From: Flavobacterium sp.
GTDB lineage: Bacteria > Bacteroidota > Bacteroidia > Flavobacteriales > Flavobacteriaceae
Assembly: GCF_020217025.1 (NCBI RefSeq)
Contig: NZ_JAIWOF010000117.1
Coordinates: 1 to 10,000 of the forward strand
DNA length: 10,000 nt
Reading direction: 5' to 3'
Part shown: in pieces, positions 1-5,584 of the stretch
Position numbering within the stretch: the first letter of the stretch is position 1
Layout of the letters: every line of letters starts with the position of its first letter
Notes under the pieces: model-generated
Told to the model about the DNA's origin: nothing
The model's database searches: none
Seen by the model: the letters and a program-made list of their open reading frames with translations, nothing else
Position numbers and translations under genes: made by a program

Positions 1-1
1 T

Positions 2-151
2 TTTAGAATTCATCATTCTTATGTTGTTAATATAAAAAAAATAGTTAAAATTGTAAAAAAAGACGGGTTTTATTGTGAGTTTGATTTTGGAATTTCGTTA
101 CCTGTTGCAAAAAGAAGACAAGAAGAGTTTGTGAAATTTATTAAAATATAA
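2..151 (+). CDS. LytTR-family DNA-binding response regulator, C-terminal fragment
   Basis: This is the 3' end of a gene that begins before the window; 49 codons are visible before the TAA. The translation opens with FRIHHSYVVNIKKI and later has GISLPVAKRRQEEF. These match the last strands of the LytTR DNA-binding domain, in which an RxHxSY(L/V)VN segment is followed by a strand ending in (I/L)PV(S/A)RRR. LytTR proteins of Bacteroidetes usually carry an N-terminal receiver domain and pair with a membrane histidine kinase; that part is not visible, so the full architecture is inferred. The next gene, a single-domain receiver, starts 4 nt after this stop, so the two are probably co-transcribed. 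LytTR identity is fairly secure from the motif; the target genes are unknown. Confidence 0.8.
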   Translation, partial: FRIHHSYVVNIKKIVKIVKKDGFYCEFDFGISLPVAKRRQEEFVKFIKI

Positions 152-155
152 ATTG

Positions 156-545
156 ATGAAAGCAAAAGTAAAAAAAGTAATGATTGTAGATGACAATGAG
201 TTTGATTGTTACTTCACATCAAAAATCATCACTAATTTTGATGAAACAGCGGATATTATGGAATTTAATTCTTCCGTAACGGCCATTCAATATTTAGAAG
301 AATTTCAAAATGTTCCGGCTAAATTACCTGATTTCATTTTTTTGGATATCTATATGCCTCTTTTAGATGGTTTTGCTTTTATTGAAAAGTTTAATACGCT
401 TTCTGATACTTTGAAGCAGCATACTAAGATATGTATATTATCTACTACAGTTGATGATTTGTATATTCACAGGGCAAAAATTGACGAATCGGTTTTGTTT
501 TCTAGTAAGCCTATTACAAAGGAATTCATTGCAAGTATTTTTTAA
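156..545 (+). CDS. Single-domain (CheY-like) response regulator
   Basis: A 129-residue protein consisting only of a receiver domain with no output domain. Visible motifs are the acidic pair D12-D13 in VMIVDDNE, the probable phospho-acceptor D64 in FLDIYMP, the switch S96/T97 in ICILSTT, and the conserved lysine K118 in SSKPIT. Such stand-alone receivers usually act by phospho-dependent protein contact or phosphorelay, not by DNA binding. The ATG at 156 is chosen over the TTG immediately upstream at 153 because it gives a normal receiver N-terminus. It lies 4 nt after a LytTR-domain gene, suggesting a shared signalling unit. A hairpin follows the stop, so it is probably not in the same transcript as the polysaccharide genes. 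Its partner kinase cannot be told from the window. Confidence 0.93.
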   Translation: MKAKVKKVMIVDDNEFDCYFTSKIITNFDETADIMEFNSSVTAIQYLEEFQNVPAKLPDFIFLDIYMPLLDGFAFIEKFNTLSDTLKQHTKICILSTTVDDLYIHRAKIDESVLFSSKPITKEFIASIF

Positions 546-548
546 TTT

Positions 549-572
549 CGTTTCCGTTTGAAACGTTTTCTT
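549..572 (+). terminator. Probable intrinsic terminator after the response regulator
   Basis: A perfect 6-bp stem CGTTTC (549-554) / GAAACG (560-565) with a 5-nt loop CGTTT is followed at once by TTTTCTT. It starts 4 nt after the stop codon of the response regulator, the expected place for a rho-independent terminator. The stem is short and only half GC, so its efficiency is uncertain. Confidence 0.55.
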
Positions 573-600
573 GGATTGTTTCAACATAATTGTATATTTA
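571..600 (+). promoter_or_regulatory. Candidate flavobacterial promoter for the acetyltransferase gene
   Basis: TTG at 571-573 is followed after 19 nt by TATATTTA at 593-600, which matches 7 of 8 positions of the Bacteroidetes -7 element TAnnTTTG. The spacing fits the published flavobacterial range. Transcription would start only some 10-15 nt before the ATG at 619, giving a very short leader. The site lies just after the putative terminator, consistent with a new transcription unit. Confidence 0.4.
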
Positions 601-618
601 CTTTTTATTTAAAAGTAA

Positions 619-1170
619 ATGAATCTATTACATTTAATACATACCGATTATAAAAAGTATAAAAAATACGGTGGAAATTTTTTTACTATTGTATTTTTCA
701 CGCAGGGTTTTTGGGCTGTCTTTCAATATAGAATAGCGCACTCTGTTTATCGCCTTCCAATTCCCATTTTAAAGCAACTCCTTCAATTTTTTTGTTTGAT
801 TTGGCAAAAAGTAATTGAAATGACTACAGGTATATCTATTCCTGCCTCTGCTCAGATAGGACATTCGTTCTATATTGGACATTTTGGAGGTATTATTTTA
901 AATGCTAAAACAAGTATTGGGAATAATTGTAATCTTTCGCAAGGAGTCACTATTGGAGTGTCAGGCCAGGGAGAAAATAGAGGAGTTCCAAAAATCGGAA
1001 ATAATGTGTATGTTGGGACTAATGTAGTAATTGCAGGAAATATTATGATAGCAGATAATGTGTTAATTGGAGCTTGTTCTCTTGTTAACACAAATGTTGC
1101 TGCAAATAATGTAATGCTTGGAGTGCCGGCTGTAAAGATTTCAGAAAAAAGTTCGGAGGGTTATGTATAG
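619..1170 (+). CDS. Serine-acetyltransferase-like hexapeptide O-acetyltransferase (exopolysaccharide type)
   Basis: 183 residues. Residues ~70-175 form left-handed beta-helix repeats (IGHSFYIG, IGNNCNLSQGVTIG, IGNNVYVGTNVVIAG, IADNVLIGACSLV), ending in GVPAVKI, the usual C-terminus of this acyl-CoA-dependent family. The fold and the GVTIGxxGxGxxxGVPxIG segment resemble CysE, but the long N-terminal alpha-helical domain of biosynthetic CysE is missing and the CysE 'IHP' histidine position reads SIP (residues 73-75). H88 in IGHFGG aligns with the second CysE active-site histidine. This pattern is known from short SAT-like enzymes in polysaccharide loci such as WcaB. Together with the downstream glycosyltransferases it suggests O-acetylation of a sugar, not cysteine synthesis. 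The N-terminal ~60 residues are hydrophobic and may associate with the membrane. An octanucleotide repeat array begins 4 nt after the stop. Family confident; substrate inferred. Confidence 0.88.
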   Translation: MNLLHLIHTDYKKYKKYGGNFFTIVFFTQGFWAVFQYRIAHSVYRLPIPILKQLLQFFCLIWQKVIEMTTGISIPASAQIGHSFYIGHFGGIILNAKTSIGNNCNLSQGVTIGVSGQGENRGVPKIGNNVYVGTNVVIAGNIMIADNVLIGACSLVNTNVAANNVMLGVPAVKISEKSSEGYV

Positions 1171-1173
1171 ACT

Positions 1174-1285
1174 GGGAGATTGGGAGACTGGGAGACTGGG
1201 AGATTGGGAGATTGGGAGATTGGGAGACTGGGAGACTGGGAGACTGGGAGATTGGGAGACTAGGTGATTGGGTGATTGGGAGACT
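1174..1285 (+). repeat. Octanucleotide tandem array 1 (14 units)
   Basis: Fourteen consecutive 8-bp units in perfect register, nearly all GGGAGATT or GGGAGACT, with three-base-substituted variants near the end (AGGTGATT at 1262, GGGTGATT at 1270). It begins 4 nt after the acetyltransferase stop and ends abruptly at GGACGGAT. The first eleven units all keep the GGG triplet, giving G-tracts separated by 5-nt loops. Both strands stay open for long stretches, which creates a spurious minus-strand ORF rich in SQSP motifs. Same family as the arrays at 2301, 2982 and 8175. Confidence 0.97.
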
Positions 1286-1320
1286 GGACGGATCTTACTA
1301 ATTTTGAATGCTGATTGACG

Positions 1321-1390
1321 AATGTTGAATTTTGAGATTTTTACACCGAGATGCATTGAGATTTTTTGAAGTGGATTGTGTTGGATAGAG
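1321..1390 (+). repeat. Imperfect ~70-bp direct repeat, copy A
   Basis: Begins AATGTTGAAT and contains ACACCGAGATGCAT, a T-rich run, GAA and then GTGTTGGATAG. It aligns over its full length with 1600-1670 at roughly 80% identity by hand, with one extra T in the T-run of the other copy and a one-base gap near the end. A related ACACAGAG core recurs at about 1393. Neither copy encodes a recognisable peptide, and the conserved core looks like a dispersed intergenic repeat. Confidence 0.75.
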
Positions 1391-1472
1391 CTACACAGAG
1401 TCTGAAGTTTCGGACGTTTCACTTGCGGGAGTTTCGAGTTACAGGTTTGATGTCTTTGGAATAAGAATTGAT

Positions 1473-1503
1473 ACTGACTTAACGGATTTTGATTTAAGTT
1501 AGT
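1473..1503. repeat. Inverted repeat, 10-bp stem
   Basis: ACTGACTTAA (1473-1482) pairs with TTAAGTTAGT (1494-1503): nine Watson-Crick pairs and one G-U, with an 11-nt loop. No T-tract follows on the plus strand, so a simple intrinsic terminator is unlikely. It lies between the two ~70-bp direct repeats, about 245 nt before the next start codon. It could be an RNA hairpin or an operator-like palindrome; the sequence alone does not decide. Confidence 0.5.
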
Positions 1504-1599
1504 GTCCGCTAAAGAGGATAGTTACGGGTTTTTTCTGCGACTGAAAACTAATTTTTAGAGATTTAGTTATCGGGTTTTTGAATATTGAATGGGGAATAA

Positions 1600-1670
1600 A
1601 ATGTTGAATATTGAAATTTTCACACAGAGATACATCAAGATTTTTTTGAAATTGATCGTGTTAATAGAAT
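1600..1670 (+). repeat. Imperfect ~70-bp direct repeat, copy B
   Basis: Begins AATGTTGAAT and contains ACACAGAGATACAT, a 7-T run, GAA and GTGTTAATAG; partner of copy A at 1321-1390 and in the same orientation. It is preceded by further TTGAATATTGAAT sequence. The offset between copies is 279 nt. Its end lies about 80 nt before the glycosyltransferase start. Confidence 0.75.
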
Positions 1671-1699
1671 TCTAAAGGGGTGTTATACTTAATTAGAGT

Positions 1700-1728
1700 T
1701 TGAAGTTGATTTTTGAAATTGTAACTTG
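1700..1728 (+). promoter_or_regulatory. Weak candidate promoter before the first glycosyltransferase
   Basis: TTG at 1700-1702, then a 19-nt spacer, then TAACTTG at 1722-1728. The second element resembles the Bacteroidetes TAnnTTTG box with one T missing. It lies about 20 nt upstream of the proposed TTG start. The long upstream gap makes an own promoter likely, but this particular site is a weak match. Confidence 0.3.
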
Positions 1729-1747
1729 CACCCAAAATTAAGATATC

Positions 1748-2971
1748 TTGAAACTTTTAGTTATATCCTCAGCACCTATTGTTGAATTGAATGGCAAATT
1801 ACATTTGTATGCTCCCTATGAAAAGGAAATGCAATTGTGGGCAAAATATGCTGATGCAATACAATTTTGTTGCCCTATTTGGAGAGAAGATAAAAAACTT
1901 TTAATCGCTCCGATTTCTTTCAAAGTTGATACGATTGTAGCACTTCAAGAATTTGATATCACTTCATTTTCAAATAAACTGAAAGCAATTCCTCTTGCTT
2001 TTTTAGCTTTAGTAAAAATTTTCAAAGCCATGAAACAAGCCGATCATATTCATTTGCGTTGTCCAGGGAATATTGCCTTATTAGCATGTTTGGTTCAAAT
2101 TTTATTTCCTAATAAACAAAAAACGGCTAAATATGCAGGAAACTGGGATCCTAAAAGTCAACAACCTTGGAGCTATCGCCTTCAAAAATGGATTTTATCT
2201 AATCCTTTTTTAACTCGCAATATGCAGGTTTTGGTCTATGGGGAATGGGAGGGAAGTAGTACGAATATTAAATCATTTTTTACCGCTACTTATAGTGAAG
2301 AGGAGATTGGGAGATTGGGTGACTGGGAGATTGGGAGACTGGGAGATGGGGAGACGAGGAGATTGGGAGACTGGGAGATTGGGAGATTGGGAGATGAGGA
2401 GACGAGGAGATGGGGTGATGGGGTGACTGGGAGAAGAGGAGATGGGGTTAAGTTTTTATTTGTGGGGACACTTTCGCCTGGAAAGCAGCCTTTATATGCT
2501 ATTCAATTAGTGGAAGAGTTTCATAAAAAAGGGAAAAAAGTGGCTCTTGAACTTTATGGGGAAGGTGTTTTACGAAAAGAATTAGAACTTTATATAGCCC
2601 AAAATAATTTAGAAAGTATTGTTACTTTAAAAGGAAATCAAACTAAAGAAACGGTTTTAAAAGGGTATCAAAACAGTCATTTTTTAATTTTACCATCCAA
2701 AAGTGAAGGTTGGCCAAAAGTAGTAGCGGAAGCTATGTTTTGGGGTTGTGTTCCAATTGCTTCACCTGTTTCTTGTGTTCCCTTTATGATGGGTAATGGA
2801 AGTAGAGGTATTGTTTTGAAAGAACAACTACACAACGATATAAGTCAAATAATGAACGTTTTAAATAATCAAGAAGTTTATAAAAAAATGGCTTTAGATG
2901 GACAAACTTGGTCTAGACAATTCACAACCGATAAGTTTGAAATAGAAATTAAGAAGTTGTTGAGAAATTGA
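1748..2971 (+). CDS. GT-B glycosyltransferase (GT4-like) with a repeat-encoded linker insert
   Basis: 407 residues. The N-terminal Rossmann-like domain spans about 1-183. The C-terminal domain, of glycosyl-transferases group 1 type, spans about 234-407. It opens with KFLFVGTLSPGKQP and contains the EX7E motif as E320 and E328 in SEGWPKVVAEAMFWG, where the sugar-nucleotide donor binds in GT4-type retaining enzymes. Between the domains, residues 185-232 are six octapeptides of the type EIGRLGDW, encoded by an 18-unit octanucleotide array. Without them the protein would be about 359 residues, ordinary for the family. The start is TTG at 1748: it gives the typical MKLLVISSAP N-terminus, whereas the first in-frame ATG is codon 28, inside the fold. 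The role is presumably sugar transfer onto a lipid-linked polysaccharide intermediate at the inner face of the membrane. Whether the enzyme tolerates the insert is unknown; both domains look intact. Donor and acceptor cannot be predicted. Confidence 0.88.
   Translation: MKLLVISSAPIVELNGKLHLYAPYEKEMQLWAKYADAIQFCCPIWREDKKLLIAPISFKVDTIVALQEFDITSFSNKLKAIPLAFLALVKIFKAMKQADHIHLRCPGNIALLACLVQILFPNKQKTAKYAGNWDPKSQQPWSYRLQKWILSNPFLTRNMQVLVYGEWEGSSTNIKSFFTATYSEEEIGRLGDWEIGRLGDGETRRLGDWEIGRLGDEETRRWGDGVTGRRGDGVKFLFVGTLSPGKQPLYAIQLVEEFHKKGKKVALELYGEGVLRKELELYIAQNNLESIVTLKGNQTKETVLKGYQNSHFLILPSKSEGWPKVVAEAMFWGCVPIASPVSCVPFMMGNGSRGIVLKEQLHNDISQIMNVLNNQEVYKKMALDGQTWSRQFTTDKFEIEIKKLLRN
2301..2444 (+). repeat. 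Octanucleotide array 2 (18 units) inside a glycosyltransferase gene
   Basis: Exactly 18 units in unbroken 8-bp register (144 bp, 48 codons), more varied than array 1: position 1 is A or G, position 4 A or T, positions 7-8 mostly CT, TT, TG or CG. Positions 2, 3, 5 and 6 (G, G, G, A) are invariant in all 18. It is translated in frame as six Arg/Gly/Asp/Glu/Trp-rich octapeptides. TGA trinucleotides created by T-variant units (for example 2320, 2416, 2424) all fall outside the gene's frame. The array lies at the boundary between the two GT-B domains. Confidence 0.97.
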
Positions 2972-2981
2972 TTTTGAGACA

Positions 2982-3053
2982 GGGAGATGGGGAGATTTTG
3001 AGATGAGGAGATTGGGAGATTGGGAGACTGGGAGACTGGGAGACTGGGAGATG
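2982..3053 (+). repeat. Octanucleotide array 3 (9 units) after the first glycosyltransferase
   Basis: Nine units in register, beginning 11 nt after the stop codon, with one TTGAGATG variant at 2998 and a flanking half-unit on each side (TTTGAGAC before, GGGTGTTT after). Positions 3007-3052 are identical over 46 nt to 1207-1252 in array 1. A T-rich stretch with three GTTTGAT motifs (3058, 3083, 3097) follows. Confidence 0.96.
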
Positions 3054-3084
3054 GGGTGTTTGATATTGATTTTTGTTCTTGTGT

Positions 3085-3117
3085 TTGATTTTCTTCGTTT
3101 GATTTTTTCTATTTTTA
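3085..3117 (+). promoter_or_regulatory. Weak candidate promoter before the second glycosyltransferase
   Basis: TTG at 3085-3087, a 22-nt spacer and TATTTTTA at 3110-3117, a 7-of-8 match to TAnnTTTG, about 28 nt before the proposed start codon. Spacing is at the long end of the flavobacterial range, and the T-rich context makes chance matches likely. Confidence 0.3.
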
Positions 3118-3144
3118 CAACTTAATCTTAATAAGTAAAACCAT

Positions 3145-4239
3145 TTGGCTTCTCCAAAAGAAATACGTGTTATTCAACTAATTGATAGTTTAGAACCTGG
3201 TGGCGCTGAACGAATGGCAGTTACCATTGCAAATGGACTTTTAGAGAAAGTGGGATTTTCTGGTTTAGTAACTACCCGATTGGAAGGCGGTTTGAAAACC
3301 ACAATGAATGAAAAAGTCGAATATGCTTTTCTGAATAAAAAAAAAGTAATCGACATTAAGGCAATTATTCGGTTAAGAGATTACATCAAAGCTAATAAAG
3401 TAAATACGGTTCATGCTCACGGCAGTTCTTATTTTTTTGCTGCTTTATTAAAGATGACGATGCCTTCTCTTCAAATTTTTTGGCATGATCATTTTGGTAA
3501 TCGTGTACATGCTAAAAATAATTATTTTTTATTACGTATTCTTTCTGTTTTTTTTAGTGGTGTTTTTACTGTGAACGAGGCATTAAAAAATTGGGCATTA
3601 AAAAAGTTAAGAGTCAAATATGTAGTGTTTCTATCCAATTTTACTTCGGCATCTGCAGACGAGATACCCGTAACCATTTTAAAAGGAACTCCCGATAAAA
3701 GAATCGTGTTTTTAGCTAATTTACATCATCCTAAGAATCATATCTTAGCATTGCAATCTTTTTTAGCTAGTCAAATTGCAAATGAAGGTTGGACTTTACA
3801 TTTGATTGGGAAAGATAAGCAAGATGATTATTCGAATGAACTTAAAGGTTTTATATCACGTAATAACTTGAATGAATCCGTTTTTATTTATGGTTCTTGT
3901 ACTGATGTGAAATCTATTTTGAAGCAAGTTAAGGTGGGGATTTTGGTTTCAAGTTATGAAGGATTTCCCGTAACTTTACTGGAATATGGAATGGCCGAAT
4001 TGACTGTAATTAGTACGGATGTGGGCTATTGTAGTACAATTATTCAGAATGAAGTAACAGGTTATTTGATAGCTTCAGATAATGAAGCACAACTTCAAAG
4101 TGCTTTTATTAAAGTAGCAAATGAATCCCATAAAAATGCTACTCTAGCTAAAAATTTGAATACTTTTGTTAAGATTAATTATTCACCTGAAAAAGTGATT
4201 CAAAAAATAATAGCAGCCTATCAAAAGAAATATGAATAG
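3145..4239 (+). CDS. GT4-family glycosyltransferase
   Basis: 364 residues with two GT-B domains. The N-terminal domain carries the family signature DSLEPGGAERM (residues 14-24) and the acceptor-side histidines in VHAHG (89-93). The C-terminal domain begins near KRIVFLANLHHPKNH (185-199) and has EX7E as E272 and E280 in SSYEGFPVTLLEYGMA. This is the retaining GT4 pattern, expected to add a sugar from an NDP-sugar to a polyprenyl-linked intermediate on the cytoplasmic side. The start is taken as TTG at 3145: an in-frame TAA lies at 3136-3138, no ATG intervenes, and the first ATG (codon 24) would remove the GGAER motif. The gene overlaps the next by 8 nt, indicating translational coupling. The specific sugar is unknown. 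Confidence 0.9.
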   Translation: MASPKEIRVIQLIDSLEPGGAERMAVTIANGLLEKVGFSGLVTTRLEGGLKTTMNEKVEYAFLNKKKVIDIKAIIRLRDYIKANKVNTVHAHGSSYFFAALLKMTMPSLQIFWHDHFGNRVHAKNNYFLLRILSVFFSGVFTVNEALKNWALKKLRVKYVVFLSNFTSASADEIPVTILKGTPDKRIVFLANLHHPKNHILALQSFLASQIANEGWTLHLIGKDKQDDYSNELKGFISRNNLNESVFIYGSCTDVKSILKQVKVGILVSSYEGFPVTLLEYGMAELTVISTDVGYCSTIIQNEVTGYLIASDNEAQLQSAFIKVANESHKNATLAKNLNTFVKINYSPEKVIQKIIAAYQKKYE

Positions 4240-5584
4240 CGAAACCTCACAATATTTAAAATTTGTAATCATCCATTTATTAATTGGATTGGCTGTTTTT
4301 TTAGTTCCGCCCATTTCAAAGGTGTATGCTGTAACTATTATTTTGGTTGGTTTTCGTTATGTAATTCTAAGAAAGAATGCTAATAATGAAGCCTTGTATG
4401 TGGCAGCCTACATAGTTGGAGCAGAGGTTTTTTTACGGATGACACAGGGGAATTTTTTTGAACAATTTGCTAAATATGGAGTAATAGGAGTTCTGATAAT
4501 CGGGATGATGTATAGGGGTTTTTCTAAGAATGCTACTTTGTATTGGATTTTTGGTTTGCTTTTAATTCCTGGGGTTGTCTTGTCTTTTTTTACATTGAAT
4601 TTTGAAACGGATATTCGAAAAGCGATAACCTTTAATATTATTGGTCCCATTACCTTAATGATTAGTGCTATCTATTGTTATCAAAGGAGAATATCTTTTG
4701 ATCAAATAAAGCGAATAATTGATATGCTGGCTTATCCATTAATAGCAACAGTAGTTTATATGTATTTATATACACCTAGTGTTAAGGATGTGGTGACAAA
4801 TACAGAATCAAACTTTGAGACTTCAGGTGGTTTTGGTCCTAACCAAGTTTCTACGATTTTAGGGTTGGGAATCTTTTTATTTTTTGTAAAGATTGTTTTG
4901 ATTTCTAAAACTGCATGGATTCGAAATATTAATATTTTATTTTTTGTAATCATTACTTTTAGAGGTATTGTAACGTTCTCTAGAGGAGGAGTTATTGCTG
5001 GATTAGTTATGATTATAATTGTAGTCGTTTTACTTTTATTCTATACAAAGTCATATGTAAAGTCTAAGATAATAATGTTAGTAGTATTTGGACTTTTTGC
5101 TTTGAGTGGTATTTGGGCTTATAGTTCCATACAAACTAGTGGTCTTATTGATAAACGTTATGCTAATCAAGATGCAAGAGGAAGAGAGAAGGCAAGTAAA
5201 CTAACTGGAAGAGAGCGATTAATCGAATCAGAATTTAATATGTTTTTAGATAATCCTATTTTTGGTATTGGTGTTGGAAAAAATAAAGAGTATAGGCTTG
5301 AAACAACAGGTATTGATGCAGCTTCACATAATGAGATTACAAGAATGTTAGCTGAACATGGAATGTTCGGATTATTTGGATTGATTATTCTATTAATCAC
5401 TCCCATGGTGTTGTATTTGAATAATAAACAAAACATTTTTGTTTTTTCTTTTGTTGTTTTTTGGCTCCTTACTATCAACCACGCCGCCATGCGATTAGCG
5501 GCACCAGCTTTTGTATACGCCTTGTCACTTTTAAAAGTTCAATTTGTAGATGAAACTACTGTATCTAGGGAATCAGTTAAGTAA
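4232..5584 (+). CDS. O-antigen ligase / polymerase family membrane protein (Wzy_C type)
   Basis: 450 residues with around ten or more hydrophobic segments. The family signature lies in the second half: GGFGPNQVS (199-207), TFSRGG (248-253), then a long hydrophilic loop (about 300-375) with GRERLIESEFNMFLDNPIFGIG (GR at 326-327), HN at 366-367 and AEHGMFGL. These are hallmarks of the WaaL/Wzy group, whose large periplasmic loop handles lipid-linked glycan. It either polymerises repeat units (Wzy) or transfers glycan to an acceptor (WaaL); sequence alone does not separate the two. Its position amid glycosyltransferase genes slightly favours a Wzy-like role. It overlaps the upstream gene by 8 nt and the downstream one by 35 nt, so it is the centre of a coupled three-gene unit. 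Confidence 0.9.
   Translation: MNSETSQYLKFVIIHLLIGLAVFLVPPISKVYAVTIILVGFRYVILRKNANNEALYVAAYIVGAEVFLRMTQGNFFEQFAKYGVIGVLIIGMMYRGFSKNATLYWIFGLLLIPGVVLSFFTLNFETDIRKAITFNIIGPITLMISAIYCYQRRISFDQIKRIIDMLAYPLIATVVYMYLYTPSVKDVVTNTESNFETSGGFGPNQVSTILGLGIFLFFVKIVLISKTAWIRNINILFFVIITFRGIVTFSRGGVIAGLVMIIIVVVLLLFYTKSYVKSKIIMLVVFGLFALSGIWAYSSIQTSGLIDKRYANQDARGREKASKLTGRERLIESEFNMFLDNPIFGIGVGKNKEYRLETTGIDAASHNEITRMLAEHGMFGLFGLIILLITPMVLYLNNKQNIFVFSFVVFWLLTINHAAMRLAAPAFVYALSLLKVQFVDETTVSRESVK

Larger units (their letters stand above)
1286..1747. other. Gene-free 462-nt gap with degenerate repeats
   Basis: I find no credible coding region in either strand here: the only long ORF (minus, entering from 1422) is an extension of the SQSP-type artefact from the adjacent array. 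The gap holds TTGAAT-rich stretches (around 1303-1332 and 1578-1615), two diverged copies of a ~70-bp direct repeat, a strong hairpin at 1473-1503, and a possible promoter just before the next gene. The sequence resembles accumulated dispersed intergenic repeats more than a decayed gene, since no recognisable protein fragment can be read from it. Confidence 0.7.

Noticed and set aside
153..158. TTG at 153 as the start of the response regulator
   Set aside because: The ATG directly after it at 156 is a better start and loses only one residue.
870..1091. 73-codon minus-strand ORF opposite the acetyltransferase
   Set aside because: Antisense shadow of the hexapeptide-repeat region, which has a regular codon period.
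1141..1422. Minus-strand ORF of 93 codons rich in SQSPSLPV repeats
   Set aside because: It is the reverse reading of the octanucleotide array plus flanking AT-rich DNA; the array is stop-free in every frame, so an ORF is expected without selection.
1286..1747. Insertion sequence or degraded transposase
   Set aside because: No transposase fragment, no terminal inverted repeats and no target duplication could be found; the direct repeats are short and diverged.
2238..2426. Plus-strand 62-codon ORF within the glycosyltransferase
   Set aside because: Out-of-frame reading of the gene and its array; it only illustrates that the array is nearly open in other frames. It stops at a TGA made by a T-variant unit.
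1174..3053. CRISPR array
   Set aside because: Units are 8 bp, contiguous, with no unique spacers and no cas genes nearby.
5167..5490. 107-codon minus-strand ORF opposite the ligase/polymerase gene
   Set aside because: Fully antisense to a conserved membrane protein region; no recognisable motif and no sign of independent coding.
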